Of a stretch of 38,921 bases of DNA, positions 1 to 8,274 are shown piece after piece (positions within the stretch are counted from its first letter, which is position 1; every line of letters starts with the position of its first letter). This DNA comes from Phycisphaerae bacterium (GTDB lineage: Bacteria; Planctomycetota; Phycisphaerae; SM23-33), in contig PUND01000139.1 in NCBI GenBank assembly GCA_003551645.1, positions 1-38,921 of the forward strand. The letters are read 5' to 3'. The position numbers and the translations under genes were made by a program. The notes under the pieces are model-generated. The model was not told the DNA's origin and ran no database searches. It saw nothing but the letters and a program-made list of their open reading frames with translations.

Positions 1-1049
1 GGCTCGGCGATAAGCTGCTGAAAGACGGCCACGTCCAGCTCCCGCCACGCCGGCGGCTCGTCCGCGGCGGCCGCCGACATCGCATCGGCATCCCGCAAGC
101 TCGCAGTCCACAGCCCGGCCGCATCGGCGAAGACGAAGCTGTGCTCGGGCGCCTCGGCCAACAGGGCCATGGGGTCTTCGCGAAGCTGCTCGGTCGCCTC
201 GTACCGCCGCCAGTCGAACATCCCGGCCTCCGAGGCCAGAAGCTCCACGGAAAAGCCGTCCTCAAGCCCTGTGTAAATCCGGTGCGTCGGCAGGACCAAC
301 AGGCCCGGATCGCCGCGCGGGACCAGCGCGAAGAAGATGTAGTTGGCCTCGTGGTCGTCGTCTAGCCGGCCATCGGCGGCGAGCCGGTCGCGGTAGTTCA
401 GCCCGGTGGTGTAGCGGTGGTGGCCGTCGGCAATATACGCCGGCACATCCCGCAGGGCATCGGCGACCGCCGCGACTACGTCGCTGTCGGTAACCACCCA
501 GAGCTTCTCGATCACCTCGCCCAGTCGGCCGCGAGCCGTCGGCGGGCCTTCGCAGGCCGACCAGAGCTTACCGGCCGCGTCGGACGGATCGTCATGAAAG
601 GCGAAAATCGGCGATAGCTGCATCCGCGTCAGCTCCGTAAGCCGGAGCCGGTCGGCCTTGGGACCGTCGAAGGTGTGCTCGTGCGGGATAACATCCTCGC
701 CCAGCGGTGTCGCCCGCAGTCCGCAGAGCATCGCCCGGCGGTGATAGGTCTTGCCGGCCCAGGTGTAGGACTGCTCGTAGCCGTAGATGGCCGGGGCATC
801 CTCGGCGGCCAAAACCCCCTGCCGCCGCCAGCTTTCCAGCCGTTCGGCCGCTGCCAGGTATTCGGCTTCCGGGCCAAGCTCGCCCGCCGGCGCATGAGGC
901 AGGTCGATGGCGACCACGTTGAACTCGCTGCGGTCCAGAAGCTCCTGCTTGTCGCGCCCGTCGAGTACGTCGTAAGGAGGTGCGACAAGATCCGAGATGT
1001 CGCCGTTGTCCGTCCTGTATCGCCAGCCGCAAAACGGCCTGATTTCCAT
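1..1049 (-). CDS. DUF1015 family protein, C-terminus cut by the window edge
   Basis: Reads on the minus strand from an ATG at 1049 with a GGGAG ribosome binding site six bases upstream and stays open to base 3, giving 349 codons of a family usually a little over 400 residues. The N-terminus has RPFCGWRY (residues 4-11) and GDISDLVAPPYDV (about 16-28), and residues 208-213 read ADGHHRY, all hallmarks of DUF1015. The last visible residues (W-R-E-L-D-V-A-V-F-Q-Q-L) also match the family. The biochemical role of DUF1015 is not established; members are cytoplasmic and often sit beside serine or redox metabolism genes. It lies 127 bases downstream of the toroid lipoprotein gene on the same strand. 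The family call is firm, the function unknown. Confidence 0.85.
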   Translation of the reverse strand, partial: MEIRPFCGWRYRTDNGDISDLVAPPYDVLDGRDKQELLDRSEFNVVAIDLPHAPAGELGPEAEYLAAAERLESWRRQGVLAAEDAPAIYGYEQSYTWAGKTYHRRAMLCGLRATPLGEDVIPHEHTFDGPKADRLRLTELTRMQLSPIFAFHDDPSDAAGKLWSACEGPPTARGRLGEVIEKLWVVTDSDVVAAVADALRDVPAYIADGHHRYTTGLNYRDRLAADGRLDDDHEANYIFFALVPRGDPGLLVLPTHRIYTGLEDGFSVELLASEAGMFDWRRYEATEQLREDPMALLAEAPEHSFVFADAAGLWTASLRDADAMSAAAADEPPAWRELDVAVFQQLIAE

Positions 1050-1159
1050 CCGTGTCTCCCAAAACGGTCGCATTGACTTGCCCGCCGCGCCCTCCGGGCC
1101 ACGCATGGCGGACATGACTATTGGCTAACCGCCCTTCGACTCCGCTCACGGTAAGCTGG

Positions 1160-1180
1160 TCGCTATTCGCTAGTCGCTAC
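1160..1180. repeat. Three 7-bp phased repeats (TCGCTAN)
   Basis: TCGCTAT, TCGCTAG and TCGCTAC follow each other without gaps and overlap the stop codon of the lipoprotein gene. Similar short phased repeats occur at 6667-6700, 13675-13714 and 23130-23164, always beside the 3' end of a gene. Confidence 0.5.
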
Positions 1181-2433
1181 TCCATCGCCTCCTGCAACGC
1201 CAGCACGGCATAGGCGGTACACAACACGGGCTGGCCTTCGTGCCAGCGCTCCGCCTGGTCGTTGGACCAGGAGCCGTCCTCGTCCACCCGCTCGGCGAGG
1301 TGGTCTATAAGCTCATGCCGCCAGTTGTGGTCGTTGCCGTCGAAGTCGGTAATAACCGGCTGCCCCCACGCCCGCAGGGCCTTGGCGAACACATGGTAGT
1401 AGTAGTACAACCCCTGCTGGGATCGCAGTTGCGGCATATTCGGGTTGCTGTCCAGCCGCCAGTACTCGCGGATCCATTCAAACGCCGCCCGGACACGCTC
1501 GTCGTCGCGGTCCACGCCGGCGTAGAGCATGCTCTTAAAGCCGGCGTAGGTCATGCTTCCGTAGCTCCGCAGCCCCCTGCCGCCCGGTCCCGGACCTGCC
1601 TTGGTCTCACCTGCGGTCAGGTCTCCCGCCGTAGCCGGCGCGTAAACGAAGCCGCCGTCGTCGGGGCCTTCCTGGACCCAGGGCATGGGGTTCGATTCGC
1701 TGCGGTTCTGGGTCCGCTCAACGAACCTCAGCGCCCGCTGCATGGCCGGATCGTCGCCTTCGACGCCGGCATCGTGCATCGCCTGCATCCACATGGTCAG
1801 GTTGCTCATGTCCGGCCGACCGTGGCGGCCGTAGCTGACGCCGCCGTAGAACGGGTGGTCCTCGTCGACGATGTCGCCTGTCGGTGTCTCCGTACCGGGC
1901 ACTATCTGAATGCCCCGCAGGAACGCCACGGCTTCGCGGAGCGGTGCGTTATACTCCGGGCTTTCGACGGCCGCCATTGCCATAACAGCGAGCGAGGTAT
2001 CGTAGTTGGCCCGGCCCTCGGGCGGATTGTATATGCCGCCGTCGTCCTGCCGGTATTCCAGCATCCGCGCAAGCCCCTCACTGACCACGGCCGATTCGGC
2101 GTCGAAGTCCGGATGCTGCACCAGCGCCTTCACGGCCATGGCGGTCAAAGCCGCCTCGTTGCGGCCCTCCAGGTCCCAGCCGCCGTTGTCGTTCCTCCGC
2201 GTCAGGAGATACCGCAGGCCGTCGTTTATCAGCCGGGCGGCCTTTTCCTCGTAATCGGCCGTCATGGCGTCGTTGTCCGCGGTCATCAGTGTCATGTCTT
2301 CCGGCACATGGGGCGCCGCGGTCGCATCATCCGTATCATCATCCACCGGCGGTGGGGCCTCCGGACGCTCGCAACCGAACAACACCAACACGGCCGGCAT
2401 CACCAACGCCGTTACTGCCAGTCGAATCCTCAT
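1177..2433 (-). CDS. Secreted lipoprotein with alpha/alpha-toroid (squalene-cyclase/prenyltransferase-like) domain
   Basis: The protein has 418 residues. The ATG at 2433 has a GAGGAG site six bases upstream and begins a lipoprotein signal peptide whose lipobox LFGC puts the acylated Cys at residue 21; an upstream in-frame Met at 2481 would spoil the signal. An acidic Asp/Pro linker follows, then repeated helical-hairpin motifs of the terpenoid-cyclase toroid: NGGWDLEGRNEAALTAMAVK near the start, DGGIYNPPEGRANYDTSLAV, and DGSWSNDQ...TAYAVLALQ at the end. The DxDD catalytic motif of squalene cyclases is not seen, so enzymatic cyclase activity is unlikely; such planctomycete proteins are generally uncharacterised. 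It follows the heptose genes hldE and gmhB on the same strand, with a 179-base gap, so a role at the outer membrane or envelope is plausible but inferred. Confidence 0.75.
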   Translation of the reverse strand: MRIRLAVTALVMPAVLVLFGCERPEAPPPVDDDTDDATAAPHVPEDMTLMTADNDAMTADYEEKAARLINDGLRYLLTRRNDNGGWDLEGRNEAALTAMAVKALVQHPDFDAESAVVSEGLARMLEYRQDDGGIYNPPEGRANYDTSLAVMAMAAVESPEYNAPLREAVAFLRGIQIVPGTETPTGDIVDEDHPFYGGVSYGRHGRPDMSNLTMWMQAMHDAGVEGDDPAMQRALRFVERTQNRSESNPMPWVQEGPDDGGFVYAPATAGDLTAGETKAGPGPGGRGLRSYGSMTYAGFKSMLYAGVDRDDERVRAAFEWIREYWRLDSNPNMPQLRSQQGLYYYYHVFAKALRAWGQPVITDFDGNDHNWRHELIDHLAERVDEDGSWSNDQAERWHEGQPVLCTAYAVLALQEAME

Positions 2434-2612
2434 GAGTTTCTCCTCGGTATCTTGTGGTGTACGCAGCGGTCGATGCCGCAAAACGGCATCCGACCCGCAT
2501 TCACATACCGCTCGTACACCATTCTATACCAGGCAGCGGTCTGCCGGGTTCGTCCGCCATGGCCGCCACATTCCGCCGGCACACACGATTTACAGCGCCG
2601 GGGCCGACCGTC

Positions 2613-3737
2613 CTACTCCCTGGACCTGTGCATCATATAAAACGTCAGCGCCATCAATTGTAACAGTATAGCCAGCAAAGCCCAAACCGCCGCCTGCACA
2701 AGCCCTTCCTCGCCGCCGAGCATCCTCCAGATACACAGCAACAGCGGCATGAATACCAGCACCTGCACGATGCCGGCGAAGAGCTTGCTCAAGCTGAATT
2801 CCTCGACCTCCCTGCTGCGGACAAACTGCCTGAGGTGGCGCAATATCTCGCGCCTGACCGCGCTGTCGGACATCGTGGACAGAGCGGCCGCCTCGTCAGT
2901 CGTACGAGCGGACCACTCCTGGTCGGTCCTCTCGCCCTGGAGCGGCCACGGCTGCGGGGAGGGTTCCGGCTCCGACTTCGTCTCTGTCGGCGCACGTTCC
3001 GGCGCCGGCTTTGGCTCCGTCGGCGCAGGTTTCCGCGCCGGCTGCGGTTCAGGTGGAGTTTCTGTGGGGGGCGCCTCGGGGGGCGGCTCCGTCTCAGCCG
3101 GCGTCGGCTCGGCCGGTTGCGACTGCGGCCGTTCCTGAGACGACGGCTTCGGTACATCCTCCGCCAGCCGGTCGCCCTCTCGCAGAACTACACGCGCGGC
3201 GTCAACCAGGTTGCGGACGGTGTAATCGGCCAGCACCGGGTCTTCGTGCCCGGCCGCGGCACCGCCCGGCCGCGGCGAGCGTATGCGAATGGTCCGACAA
3301 CCGGCACGACGCCCCGCCTCCACGTCTCGAGCGCTGTCACCGATGGACCAGCTATTATGCAGGTCCAGGTCCATGTCCTTCGCCGCCGCCAGCAGCATGC
3401 CCGGCTTGGGCTTGCGGAGTTCGCTGTCCACGGCGTATTCATCTATGGGCGAATCGGGAAGATAGGGACAGTAGTAGATTGCGTCCACCGAGGCGCCCCG
3501 TGCGTCGAGCTGGCGGCGAAGCTCGGCGTGTACCTCCTCCAGCCGCTCCTCGGTCAGAAGCCCGCGGGCGATTCCCGACTGGTTCGTCACCACCACGATC
3601 TTATACCCGCCCTGGCGGAGCGACTTTATTGCGAGGTCCACACCCGGCAACAGCTTCACGCCATCGGGGTCCGACAGATAACCGGGGTCCTCGATAATGG
3701 TGTTGTCGCGGTCCAGGAATACGGCCTTGTGCGCCAT
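2613..3737 (-). CDS. GmhB-like HAD phosphatase fused to a Pro-rich linker and two C-terminal membrane helices
   Basis: Residues 1-185 form a HisB/GmhB-type HAD phosphatase: FLDRDNT with the nucleophile D9 and acid D11, TNQSG (51-55), RKPKPGM (108-114) and IGDSARDVEAG with D134. The family removes the 7-phosphate from D-glycero-D-manno-heptose 1,7-bisphosphate in ADP-heptose synthesis, which fits hldE 171 bases upstream. The Cys-X-His/Cys-X-Cys zinc loop of E. coli GmhB is largely absent: only C90 remains. Residues 195-265 are Pro/Glu/Thr-rich, 290-315 look helical and charged, and 320-340 and 346-369 are hydrophobic enough to span the membrane. Classical GmhB is about 190 residues and soluble, so this is an unusual fusion. 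ATG 3737 was chosen for its GGGAG site about seven bases upstream; ATG 3743 is too close to it. Confidence 0.82.
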   Translation of the reverse strand: MAHKAVFLDRDNTIIEDPGYLSDPDGVKLLPGVDLAIKSLRQGGYKIVVVTNQSGIARGLLTEERLEEVHAELRRQLDARGASVDAIYYCPYLPDSPIDEYAVDSELRKPKPGMLLAAAKDMDLDLHNSWSIGDSARDVEAGRRAGCRTIRIRSPRPGGAAAGHEDPVLADYTVRNLVDAARVVLREGDRLAEDVPKPSSQERPQSQPAEPTPAETEPPPEAPPTETPPEPQPARKPAPTEPKPAPERAPTETKSEPEPSPQPWPLQGERTDQEWSARTTDEAAALSTMSDSAVRREILRHLRQFVRSREVEEFSLSKLFAGIVQVLVFMPLLLCIWRMLGGEEGLVQAAVWALLAILLQLMALTFYMMHRSRE

Positions 3738-3908
3738 TTGCATTCTCCCAGCCGACAGAGGTTGTTGAGCGTAAAACTGCCACAGAGGCCACCTGGGCCT
3801 CAAAGCGCCGCGGCGAAAGCAATCGCCGTCTTCCCGGCCCTGGACTCCAGCCACACCTGCCCGCTCAGGGTTCTCTCAACGCGGGCGGCCCATGCTCCGG
3901 CGCCGTGG

Positions 3909-5384
3909 TCAGCCATCGCTTTCCACGATGCGGTTGATAATCTGCGTGGTGCTCAGGCCCTCGACCTTATCGAGTGTGAGCACCTTTCCGCCGTAACCGG
4001 CGACAATCTCCCGGCCGACTATCTCGCCGGTGGTTCCGCCCTTGGCCAGCACATCCGGGCGGAGCATCTCCAGCAGCGGCTTCGGCGTATCCTCGTCGAA
4101 GACGGTAACGTAGTCCACGCATTCCAGCGATCCGAGCATCTCTGCCCGCTCATCCTGCGAGATGATCGGCCGGGACGGACCCTTAAGCCGTCGGACACTT
4201 TCGTCGCTGTTGATCGCCACTATCAGGCAGTTGCCCAGTTCCCTCGCCTGCTGGAGATAGCGGACGTGCCCTATGTGCAGCAGGTCGAAGCAGCCGTTGG
4301 TGAACACGACCGTCTCGTTCCGCTCACGCCTGCGTGCGACCTCCTCGGCCAGCCGTTCCCGACCCAGTGTCTTGCCGCCGCGAAGGCCTATCATTCGGCG
4401 CATCTCCTCGGCCACCTCGTCTCGGCCGATGGGGACCACGCCGAACCGCTCCACTTCCAGCCCGCCGGCGATATTGGTCAGCGTCACCGCGTCGGAGAAG
4501 CTCATCCTGTCGCCGACGGCCACCGAGAGCATGGCCATCACCTCATCGCCGGCGCCGGTGCCGTCATAGACCGTCCGAGGACGAGAGGGGAATCGCCTGC
4601 CGCGATTGTCGTCACGGGTGCGAAGGTAGGCCCCGTCCCTGTCCAGAGTAATCACCACCGCGTCGGCGTCGGCGGCCGAGAGTACCCGCCCGGCCGCCAG
4701 CTCCAGCGACTCGTCGTCTGTAATTCCGACCCCGCTGGCAAGCTCGGCCTCGAAGCGGTTGGGCGTCAACAGCGTCGCCCGGCGATACCGGCGGTAGTTA
4801 TCGATGCGGGCGGGGTCCACCACCACAGGAACTCCGGCTTGGCGGGCCTCGTCGATAAGCTCCCCGGCCAGATGCTCCGTCACCACCCCCTTGCCGTAGT
4901 CCTCAATCGCCAGGACGTCATATTCGTCCATCCGTCCGCGAATCGCCGCCAGAAGCGTGGCCCGGACGTCGTCGCCGACAGGTCCGTCGGCCTCGGTATC
5001 CACACGGAGCATCTGCTGGCGGTTCCTGCCCTGCGTAAGCCCGATGTAGCGGGTCTTGATGGTGGTGCCGCGATCATGGAGCCGGACCAGATGTGCCGTC
5101 TCAGCCCCGCGAGCGGCCAGCAGTCGCAGAAGCTCATCGCCGGCGGCGTCCCTGCCGACGGTGCCCACGCAGGCGACCCGCCCGCCGAGAGCCAGTATCG
5201 CCGCGGCCACGTTGCCGGCGCCGCCCACACGGTTGTCCTCGCTCAGGGCGCGCAGCACCGGCAGCGGGCCTTCCTGGCTGATCCGCTCGGCGTTGCCGTA
5301 AACGTAGCGGTCCAGCATATAGTCGCCCACCAGCGCAACGCGCGGCGAACCCATGGACTCCAGGCGTTCGAGCAGTGCATCCAT
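3909..5384 (-). CDS. hldE: Bifunctional heptose 7-phosphate kinase / heptose 1-phosphate adenylyltransferase
   Basis: The protein has 491 residues, close to the usual 475. Residues 1-325 are a PfkB-type sugar kinase: GGAGNVA (54-60), LTPNRFEAE (206-214) and the DGTGAGDEV anion-hole/catalytic motif (274-282, base D280). Residues 355-491 are the nucleotidyltransferase: [17 protein letters not shown] (361-377) holds the HxGH-type motif and [12 protein letters not shown] follows. It makes ADP-heptose precursors for the LPS inner core together with the neighbouring phosphatase, and lpxK diverges from it, so this is an LPS locus. No Shine-Dalgarno precedes the ATG; instead a TTGCTT/TAGAAT promoter ends nine bases before it, suggesting a leaderless or nearly leaderless mRNA. 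Confidence 0.96.
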   Translation of the reverse strand: MDALLERLESMGSPRVALVGDYMLDRYVYGNAERISQEGPLPVLRALSEDNRVGGAGNVAAAILALGGRVACVGTVGRDAAGDELLRLLAARGAETAHLVRLHDRGTTIKTRYIGLTQGRNRQQMLRVDTEADGPVGDDVRATLLAAIRGRMDEYDVLAIEDYGKGVVTEHLAGELIDEARQAGVPVVVDPARIDNYRRYRRATLLTPNRFEAELASGVGITDDESLELAAGRVLSAADADAVVITLDRDGAYLRTRDDNRGRRFPSRPRTVYDGTGAGDEVMAMLSVAVGDRMSFSDAVTLTNIAGGLEVERFGVVPIGRDEVAEEMRRMIGLRGGKTLGRERLAEEVARRRERNETVVFTNGCFDLLHIGHVRYLQQARELGNCLIVAINSDESVRRLKGPSRPIISQDERAEMLGSLECVDYVTVFDEDTPKPLLEMLRPDVLAKGGTTGEIVGREIVAGYGGKVLTLDKVEGLSTTQIINRIVESDG

Positions 5385-5393
5385 AGCGACAGG

Positions 5394-5422
5394 ATTCTAT
5401 ACGCCGGGTCCCGCGGAAGCAA
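5394..5422 (-). promoter_or_regulatory. Putative sigma-70-type promoter of hldE, nearly leaderless
   Basis: On the minus strand TTGCTT (5422-5417), a 17-base spacer and TAGAAT (5399-5394). Transcription would start about seven bases on, within a few bases of the hldE ATG at 5384, which agrees with the absence of a ribosome binding site. Confidence 0.5.
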
Positions 5423-5549
5423 TTAACGCCGCCGAACTTGACTGTGCCTCCGTTATCTTTTGCCGGCCCCCTTGAGCCGGGCAGGATTGGAGCGGCCGCA
5501 TCTGCCGACTTCCGCTCACGGCCGCTGTGGGATACGATAGCCGCCGGCG

Positions 5550-6593
5550 ATGAACGAACAGCAATGGCGTGAGATTATGAGCGGCCGACGCCGCGGGGTG
5601 GTAGCATCCCTGTTGCGTTCGGCTATGCGCGTGGCGAGCTGGGGCTACTGCCCGGCCGTCCGCGTGCGCCGGTGGGGATATCGCCGCCGGTTGCTGCGAA
5701 CACACGCCGCCGACGTGCCGGTCATCTGCATCGGCAACATCACCACCGGCGGGACCGGCAAGACTCCCATGACAGCGTGGGCGGTCAGGCAACTGCGGGA
5801 AGCCGGACACAGACCGGCCATACTCATCCGTGGTTACAAATCGCAAGACGGCCACAGCGACGAGGCGGAACTGCTGCGATATGTCACATCGGCCCCGGTG
5901 GTGGTCGAGCCGGACCGCGTGGCCGCGGCCAGCCGGGCGGCCGGCGCCGGCGCCGACGTGCTGGTCATGGACGACGGATACCAGCATCGAAGACTGCGCC
6001 GAAACCTGGACATCGTGCTCATCAGCGCCACCAACCCCTTCGGTTACGGCTACTGCCTGCCGCGCGGGCTTCTGCGCGAACCGCCGCGGGCGCTGCGCGA
6101 CGCCCACGCGGTTGTCATAACTAATGCGGAGGCGGCCACCGAGCAGCAGGTTCAGTCGCTTTCAGATCGTCTGGATCGACTCGCCCCCCGGGCTTCTCTG
6201 CATGTCGCGGCGCACACGCCCGTCTGCGCCGTGGATGAGCAGGGCGCCCGGCGCCCCCTGTCGGATTTGCAGGGACGCAAGGCCTGCGCGTTCTGCGGAC
6301 TAGCCGAACCGGACAACTTCTTCGCGATGCTGTCCAACCTCGGCGTGCGGCTGGTCTCGCAACACCCGCTGGACGACCACTTCCCTTACGACGCGGACTC
6401 GCTGGAACAGCTCTGCGCCTCCTGCCTGGAAAGCAACGCATGCCAGGCGAATCTGCACGTAACCACGCAGAAGGATTACGTCAAGCTCAAAGGCGTGCCC
6501 ACCGGCCGGGCCATATGGCAGTTGGTGGTACAAATGGAAGTCGTATCCGGCGCCGAGGAACTGGTCGGGAAGATGCTCTCGGCCGCGCGGTAA
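5550..6593 (+). CDS. lpxK: Tetraacyldisaccharide 4'-kinase (lipid A kinase)
   Basis: The protein has 347 residues, the usual LpxK length. It phosphorylates the 4' position of the lipid A disaccharide at the cytoplasmic face of the inner membrane. GNITTGGTGKTP (62-73) is the P-loop, followed by RPAILIRGYKS and the family motif DDGYQHRRLRRNLDIVLI; the end keeps TTQKDYVKL. The N-terminal 50 residues form the basic, partly hydrophobic helix that docks LpxK to the membrane. The gene stands alone, divergent from hldE. No clear Shine-Dalgarno precedes ATG 5550; a TACGAT hexamer at 5533-5538 could be a -10 giving a very short leader. A second Met at 5577 is possible, but the earlier start gives the family's normal N-terminus. 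Its presence shows the cell makes lipid A. Confidence 0.94.
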   Translation: MNEQQWREIMSGRRRGVVASLLRSAMRVASWGYCPAVRVRRWGYRRRLLRTHAADVPVICIGNITTGGTGKTPMTAWAVRQLREAGHRPAILIRGYKSQDGHSDEAELLRYVTSAPVVVEPDRVAAASRAAGAGADVLVMDDGYQHRRLRRNLDIVLISATNPFGYGYCLPRGLLREPPRALRDAHAVVITNAEAATEQQVQSLSDRLDRLAPRASLHVAAHTPVCAVDEQGARRPLSDLQGRKACAFCGLAEPDNFFAMLSNLGVRLVSQHPLDDHFPYDADSLEQLCASCLESNACQANLHVTTQKDYVKLKGVPTGRAIWQLVVQMEVVSGAEELVGKMLSAAR

Positions 6594-6620
6594 CCGAAAG
6601 CGCCGTGCGGTTCGCGTGAT

Positions 6621-6653
6621 TGTCCGGCCCGGCATGCGGCCCGTCGCCGGACA
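6621..6653. terminator. Inverted repeat between convergent lpxK and isocitrate dehydrogenase genes
   Basis: TGTCCGGC (6621-6628) pairs with GCCGGACA (6646-6653) around a 17-base GC-rich loop. It lies in the 111-base convergent gap, where a terminator is expected, but no T run follows on either strand. Confidence 0.35.
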
Positions 6654-6666
6654 GACCACGACAACC

Positions 6667-6700
6667 GGCTCCTGGCTGCTGACTGCGGCTTCCGGCTACG
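6667..6700. repeat. Degenerate 7-bp phased repeat
   Basis: GGCTCCT, GGCTGCT, GACTGCG, GCTTCC and GGCTACG run in series just outside the stop of the isocitrate dehydrogenase gene. It is weaker than the copies at 13675 and 23130, but has the same spacing and the same position at a gene 3' end. Confidence 0.35.
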
Positions 6701-6704
6701 CCCT

Positions 6705-7814
6705 TTACATCGCCTCGATGATGGCGTCGGCCATTTCACTGGTCCCCACAGCCGTCGGATCGTCGCGGTCGGGCTTCATGTCGTAGGTGACATTCTCGCC
6801 TGCCTTGATTACAGCGGCGATGGCGCTTTCAAGCGTATCGGCGGCCGGACGCTCACCGAGATGCCGCAGCATGAGCATGCCCGAGAGTATCAGCGCCGTC
6901 GGGTTGACCTTGTTCAGCCCCTTGTACTTCGGGGCGCTGCCGTGGGTGGCCTCGAATACGGCGCCGTTGTCACCGACGTTGGCCCCGGGCGCGACGCCCA
7001 GCCCACCGGCAAGGCCGGCGCAGAGGTCGGAAATTATGTCCCCGTAAAGGTTCGGCAGTACCAGCACATCATACAGCTCCGGCTTCTGGACGAGCTGCAT
7101 GGCCATGTTGTCCACCAGCCGTTCCTCGAACTCGATGTCGGAGTAGTCACTCTCGACGCGCTCGCCGACCTGCTTGAACAGTCCGTCGGTGTGCTTCATG
7201 ATGTTGGCCTTGTGGATGGTGGAGACCTTCCGCCGGCCGTTGGCGCGGGCGTACTCGAAGGCAAAACGGATAATCCGCTCGCTGTTCTCGACGCTGATGG
7301 GCTTGATAGACACGCCCGTGCTGTCGCGTCCTGTTTTTATCTGCCGCTCGGTGCAGCGGGCGTTGATCTGGTCGATAATCTCGGCGGTCTCGGGCTTACC
7401 CGCCTCGAACTCCACTCCGGCGTAGAGGTCCTCAGTGTTCTCACGGACCACGACCAGGTCGATATTGTCGTACCTGCTGCGAACACCGGGGTAGCTCTTG
7501 CACGGCCGCACGCAGGCGTACAGGTCCAGAGTCTGCCGCAGAAGCACGTTGACCGAACGGAACCCGCTGCCTATCGGAGTGGTTATTGGCGCCTTGAGCG
7601 TGGCGTCGGTTTTGCGGACCGACTCGATGGTCGCATCGGGCATGGGAGTGCCCTCGGTTTCCATGATGTCCACGCCGGCCGGGCATACGGTCCACTCGAT
7701 GCTTCCGGCGTCGGGGGTGTTTTCCAGAGCGGCGTCCACGCAGCGCCGGGCCGCCTCGGCCAGCTCCGGTCCCGTGCCGTCGCCTGTAATCAAAGTGACA
7801 GTATGTTTACTCAT
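6705..7814 (-). CDS. Isocitrate/isopropylmalate dehydrogenase family, probably NAD-dependent isocitrate dehydrogenase
   Basis: The protein has 369 residues. It is a beta-decarboxylating dehydrogenase of the IDH/IMDH fold: [10 protein letters not shown] (9-18), the substrate-binding [20 protein letters not shown] (89-108), [12 protein letters not shown] (124-135), [12 protein letters not shown] (202-213) with the catalytic Lys, [18 protein letters not shown] (257-274) with the metal-binding Asps, and [12 protein letters not shown] (288-299). [10 protein letters not shown] and the [17 protein letters not shown] stretch favour NAD-isocitrate dehydrogenase (TCA cycle) over isopropylmalate dehydrogenase, but leuB-like specificity cannot be excluded by eye. 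No leu genes are nearby. AGGAAGG lies upstream of both ATG 7823 and ATG 7814; either may be used, and I took the inner one because it begins nearest the conserved domain. Confidence 0.85.
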   Translation of the reverse strand: MSKHTVTLITGDGTGPELAEAARRCVDAALENTPDAGSIEWTVCPAGVDIMETEGTPMPDATIESVRKTDATLKAPITTPIGSGFRSVNVLLRQTLDLYACVRPCKSYPGVRSRYDNIDLVVVRENTEDLYAGVEFEAGKPETAEIIDQINARCTERQIKTGRDSTGVSIKPISVENSERIIRFAFEYARANGRRKVSTIHKANIMKHTDGLFKQVGERVESDYSDIEFEERLVDNMAMQLVQKPELYDVLVLPNLYGDIISDLCAGLAGGLGVAPGANVGDNGAVFEATHGSAPKYKGLNKVNPTALILSGMLMLRHLGERPAADTLESAIAAVIKAGENVTYDMKPDRDDPTAVGTSEMADAIIEAM

Positions 7815-8116
7815 GGTGGTCATATCCTTCCTGTATGGGGCTTTTGCAGCCGGCTTGCAAGAGCGGCGAATCGTAGCAGTGGCCGGTGTGGCCGTCAAGA
7901 AGCACGTGGCGGCCATGACGCGGCGCGGGCTGTGACCCGACATGTCCGCGCCCGCACAAACCCTCCAAGCCCTACAGGCCGCACAGCTTACGGGGTTTAT
8001 CTTTTGCATAATTCGCCCCGCCGTGTAGGCAATTGGGCAACTTTACCCCTTCGCGCCGGCGCAGGGCGCGGTATCATATGGGTGGACTGAATGATTGCCT
8101 TTGGAGGTGATCGACC
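7815..8116. other. Non-coding spacer upstream of the isocitrate dehydrogenase and the small peptide gene
   Basis: No convincing gene is seen. It must hold the promoter of the dehydrogenase (minus) and of the small plus-strand gene at 8117. A TATCAT at 8072-8077 could be a -10 for the latter, but no good -35 lies 16-18 bases before it. Confidence 0.4.
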
Positions 8117-8188
8117 GTGTCTGAACCGCTGCGACACAAGTTGAAGATACTGTTGTACATCGCGTTGAGCTTCGCGGCTCTGTGCTGA
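8117..8188 (+). CDS. Putative 23-residue membrane peptide with a near-perfect Shine-Dalgarno
   Basis: GTG at 8117 opens a 24-codon frame for a peptide starting MSEPLRHK and continuing LKILLYIALSFAALC, a short basic head and a hydrophobic stretch long enough to sit in a membrane. The site GGAGGTGATC (8103-8112), six bases upstream with GTG following, complements the 16S rRNA 3' end over ten bases. A strong intrinsic terminator follows at 8228. Flanking genes are both on the other strand, so this is a free-standing unit. I do not recognise a family. The alternative is a non-coding RNA carrying an accidental frame; the ribosome binding site argues against that. ACCTCC at 8214-8219 could pair with the ribosome binding site in the RNA. 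Confidence 0.55.
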   Translation: MSEPLRHKLKILLYIALSFAALC

Positions 8189-8227
8189 CGGCCGCGAGTG
8201 CCCACGCCGCATGACCTCCTCCGAGAC

Positions 8228-8259
8228 GACCCGCGTGCGCACGCGCGGGTCGGTTTTTT
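8228..8259 (+). terminator. Intrinsic terminator of the small peptide gene
   Basis: GACCCGCG (8228-8235) pairs with CGCGGGTC (8244-8251); the loop is eight bases and can close further. GG and six T's (8254-8259) follow. It reads on the plus strand, so it ends the transcript of the 8117 gene and not ligA. Confidence 0.85.
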
Positions 8260-8274
8260 GGTCCGACCCGGGGC

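Noticed and set aside
1240-2640. A 466-codon open frame on the plus strand across the lipoprotein gene
   Set aside because: Shadow of the lipoprotein, which has signal peptide, lipobox and ribosome binding site.
2835-5426. An 863-codon open frame on the plus strand across hldE and gmhB
   Set aside because: It is antisense to two clear enzymes, has no ribosome binding site and no family motifs; long antisense frames are a by-product of high GC at third positions.
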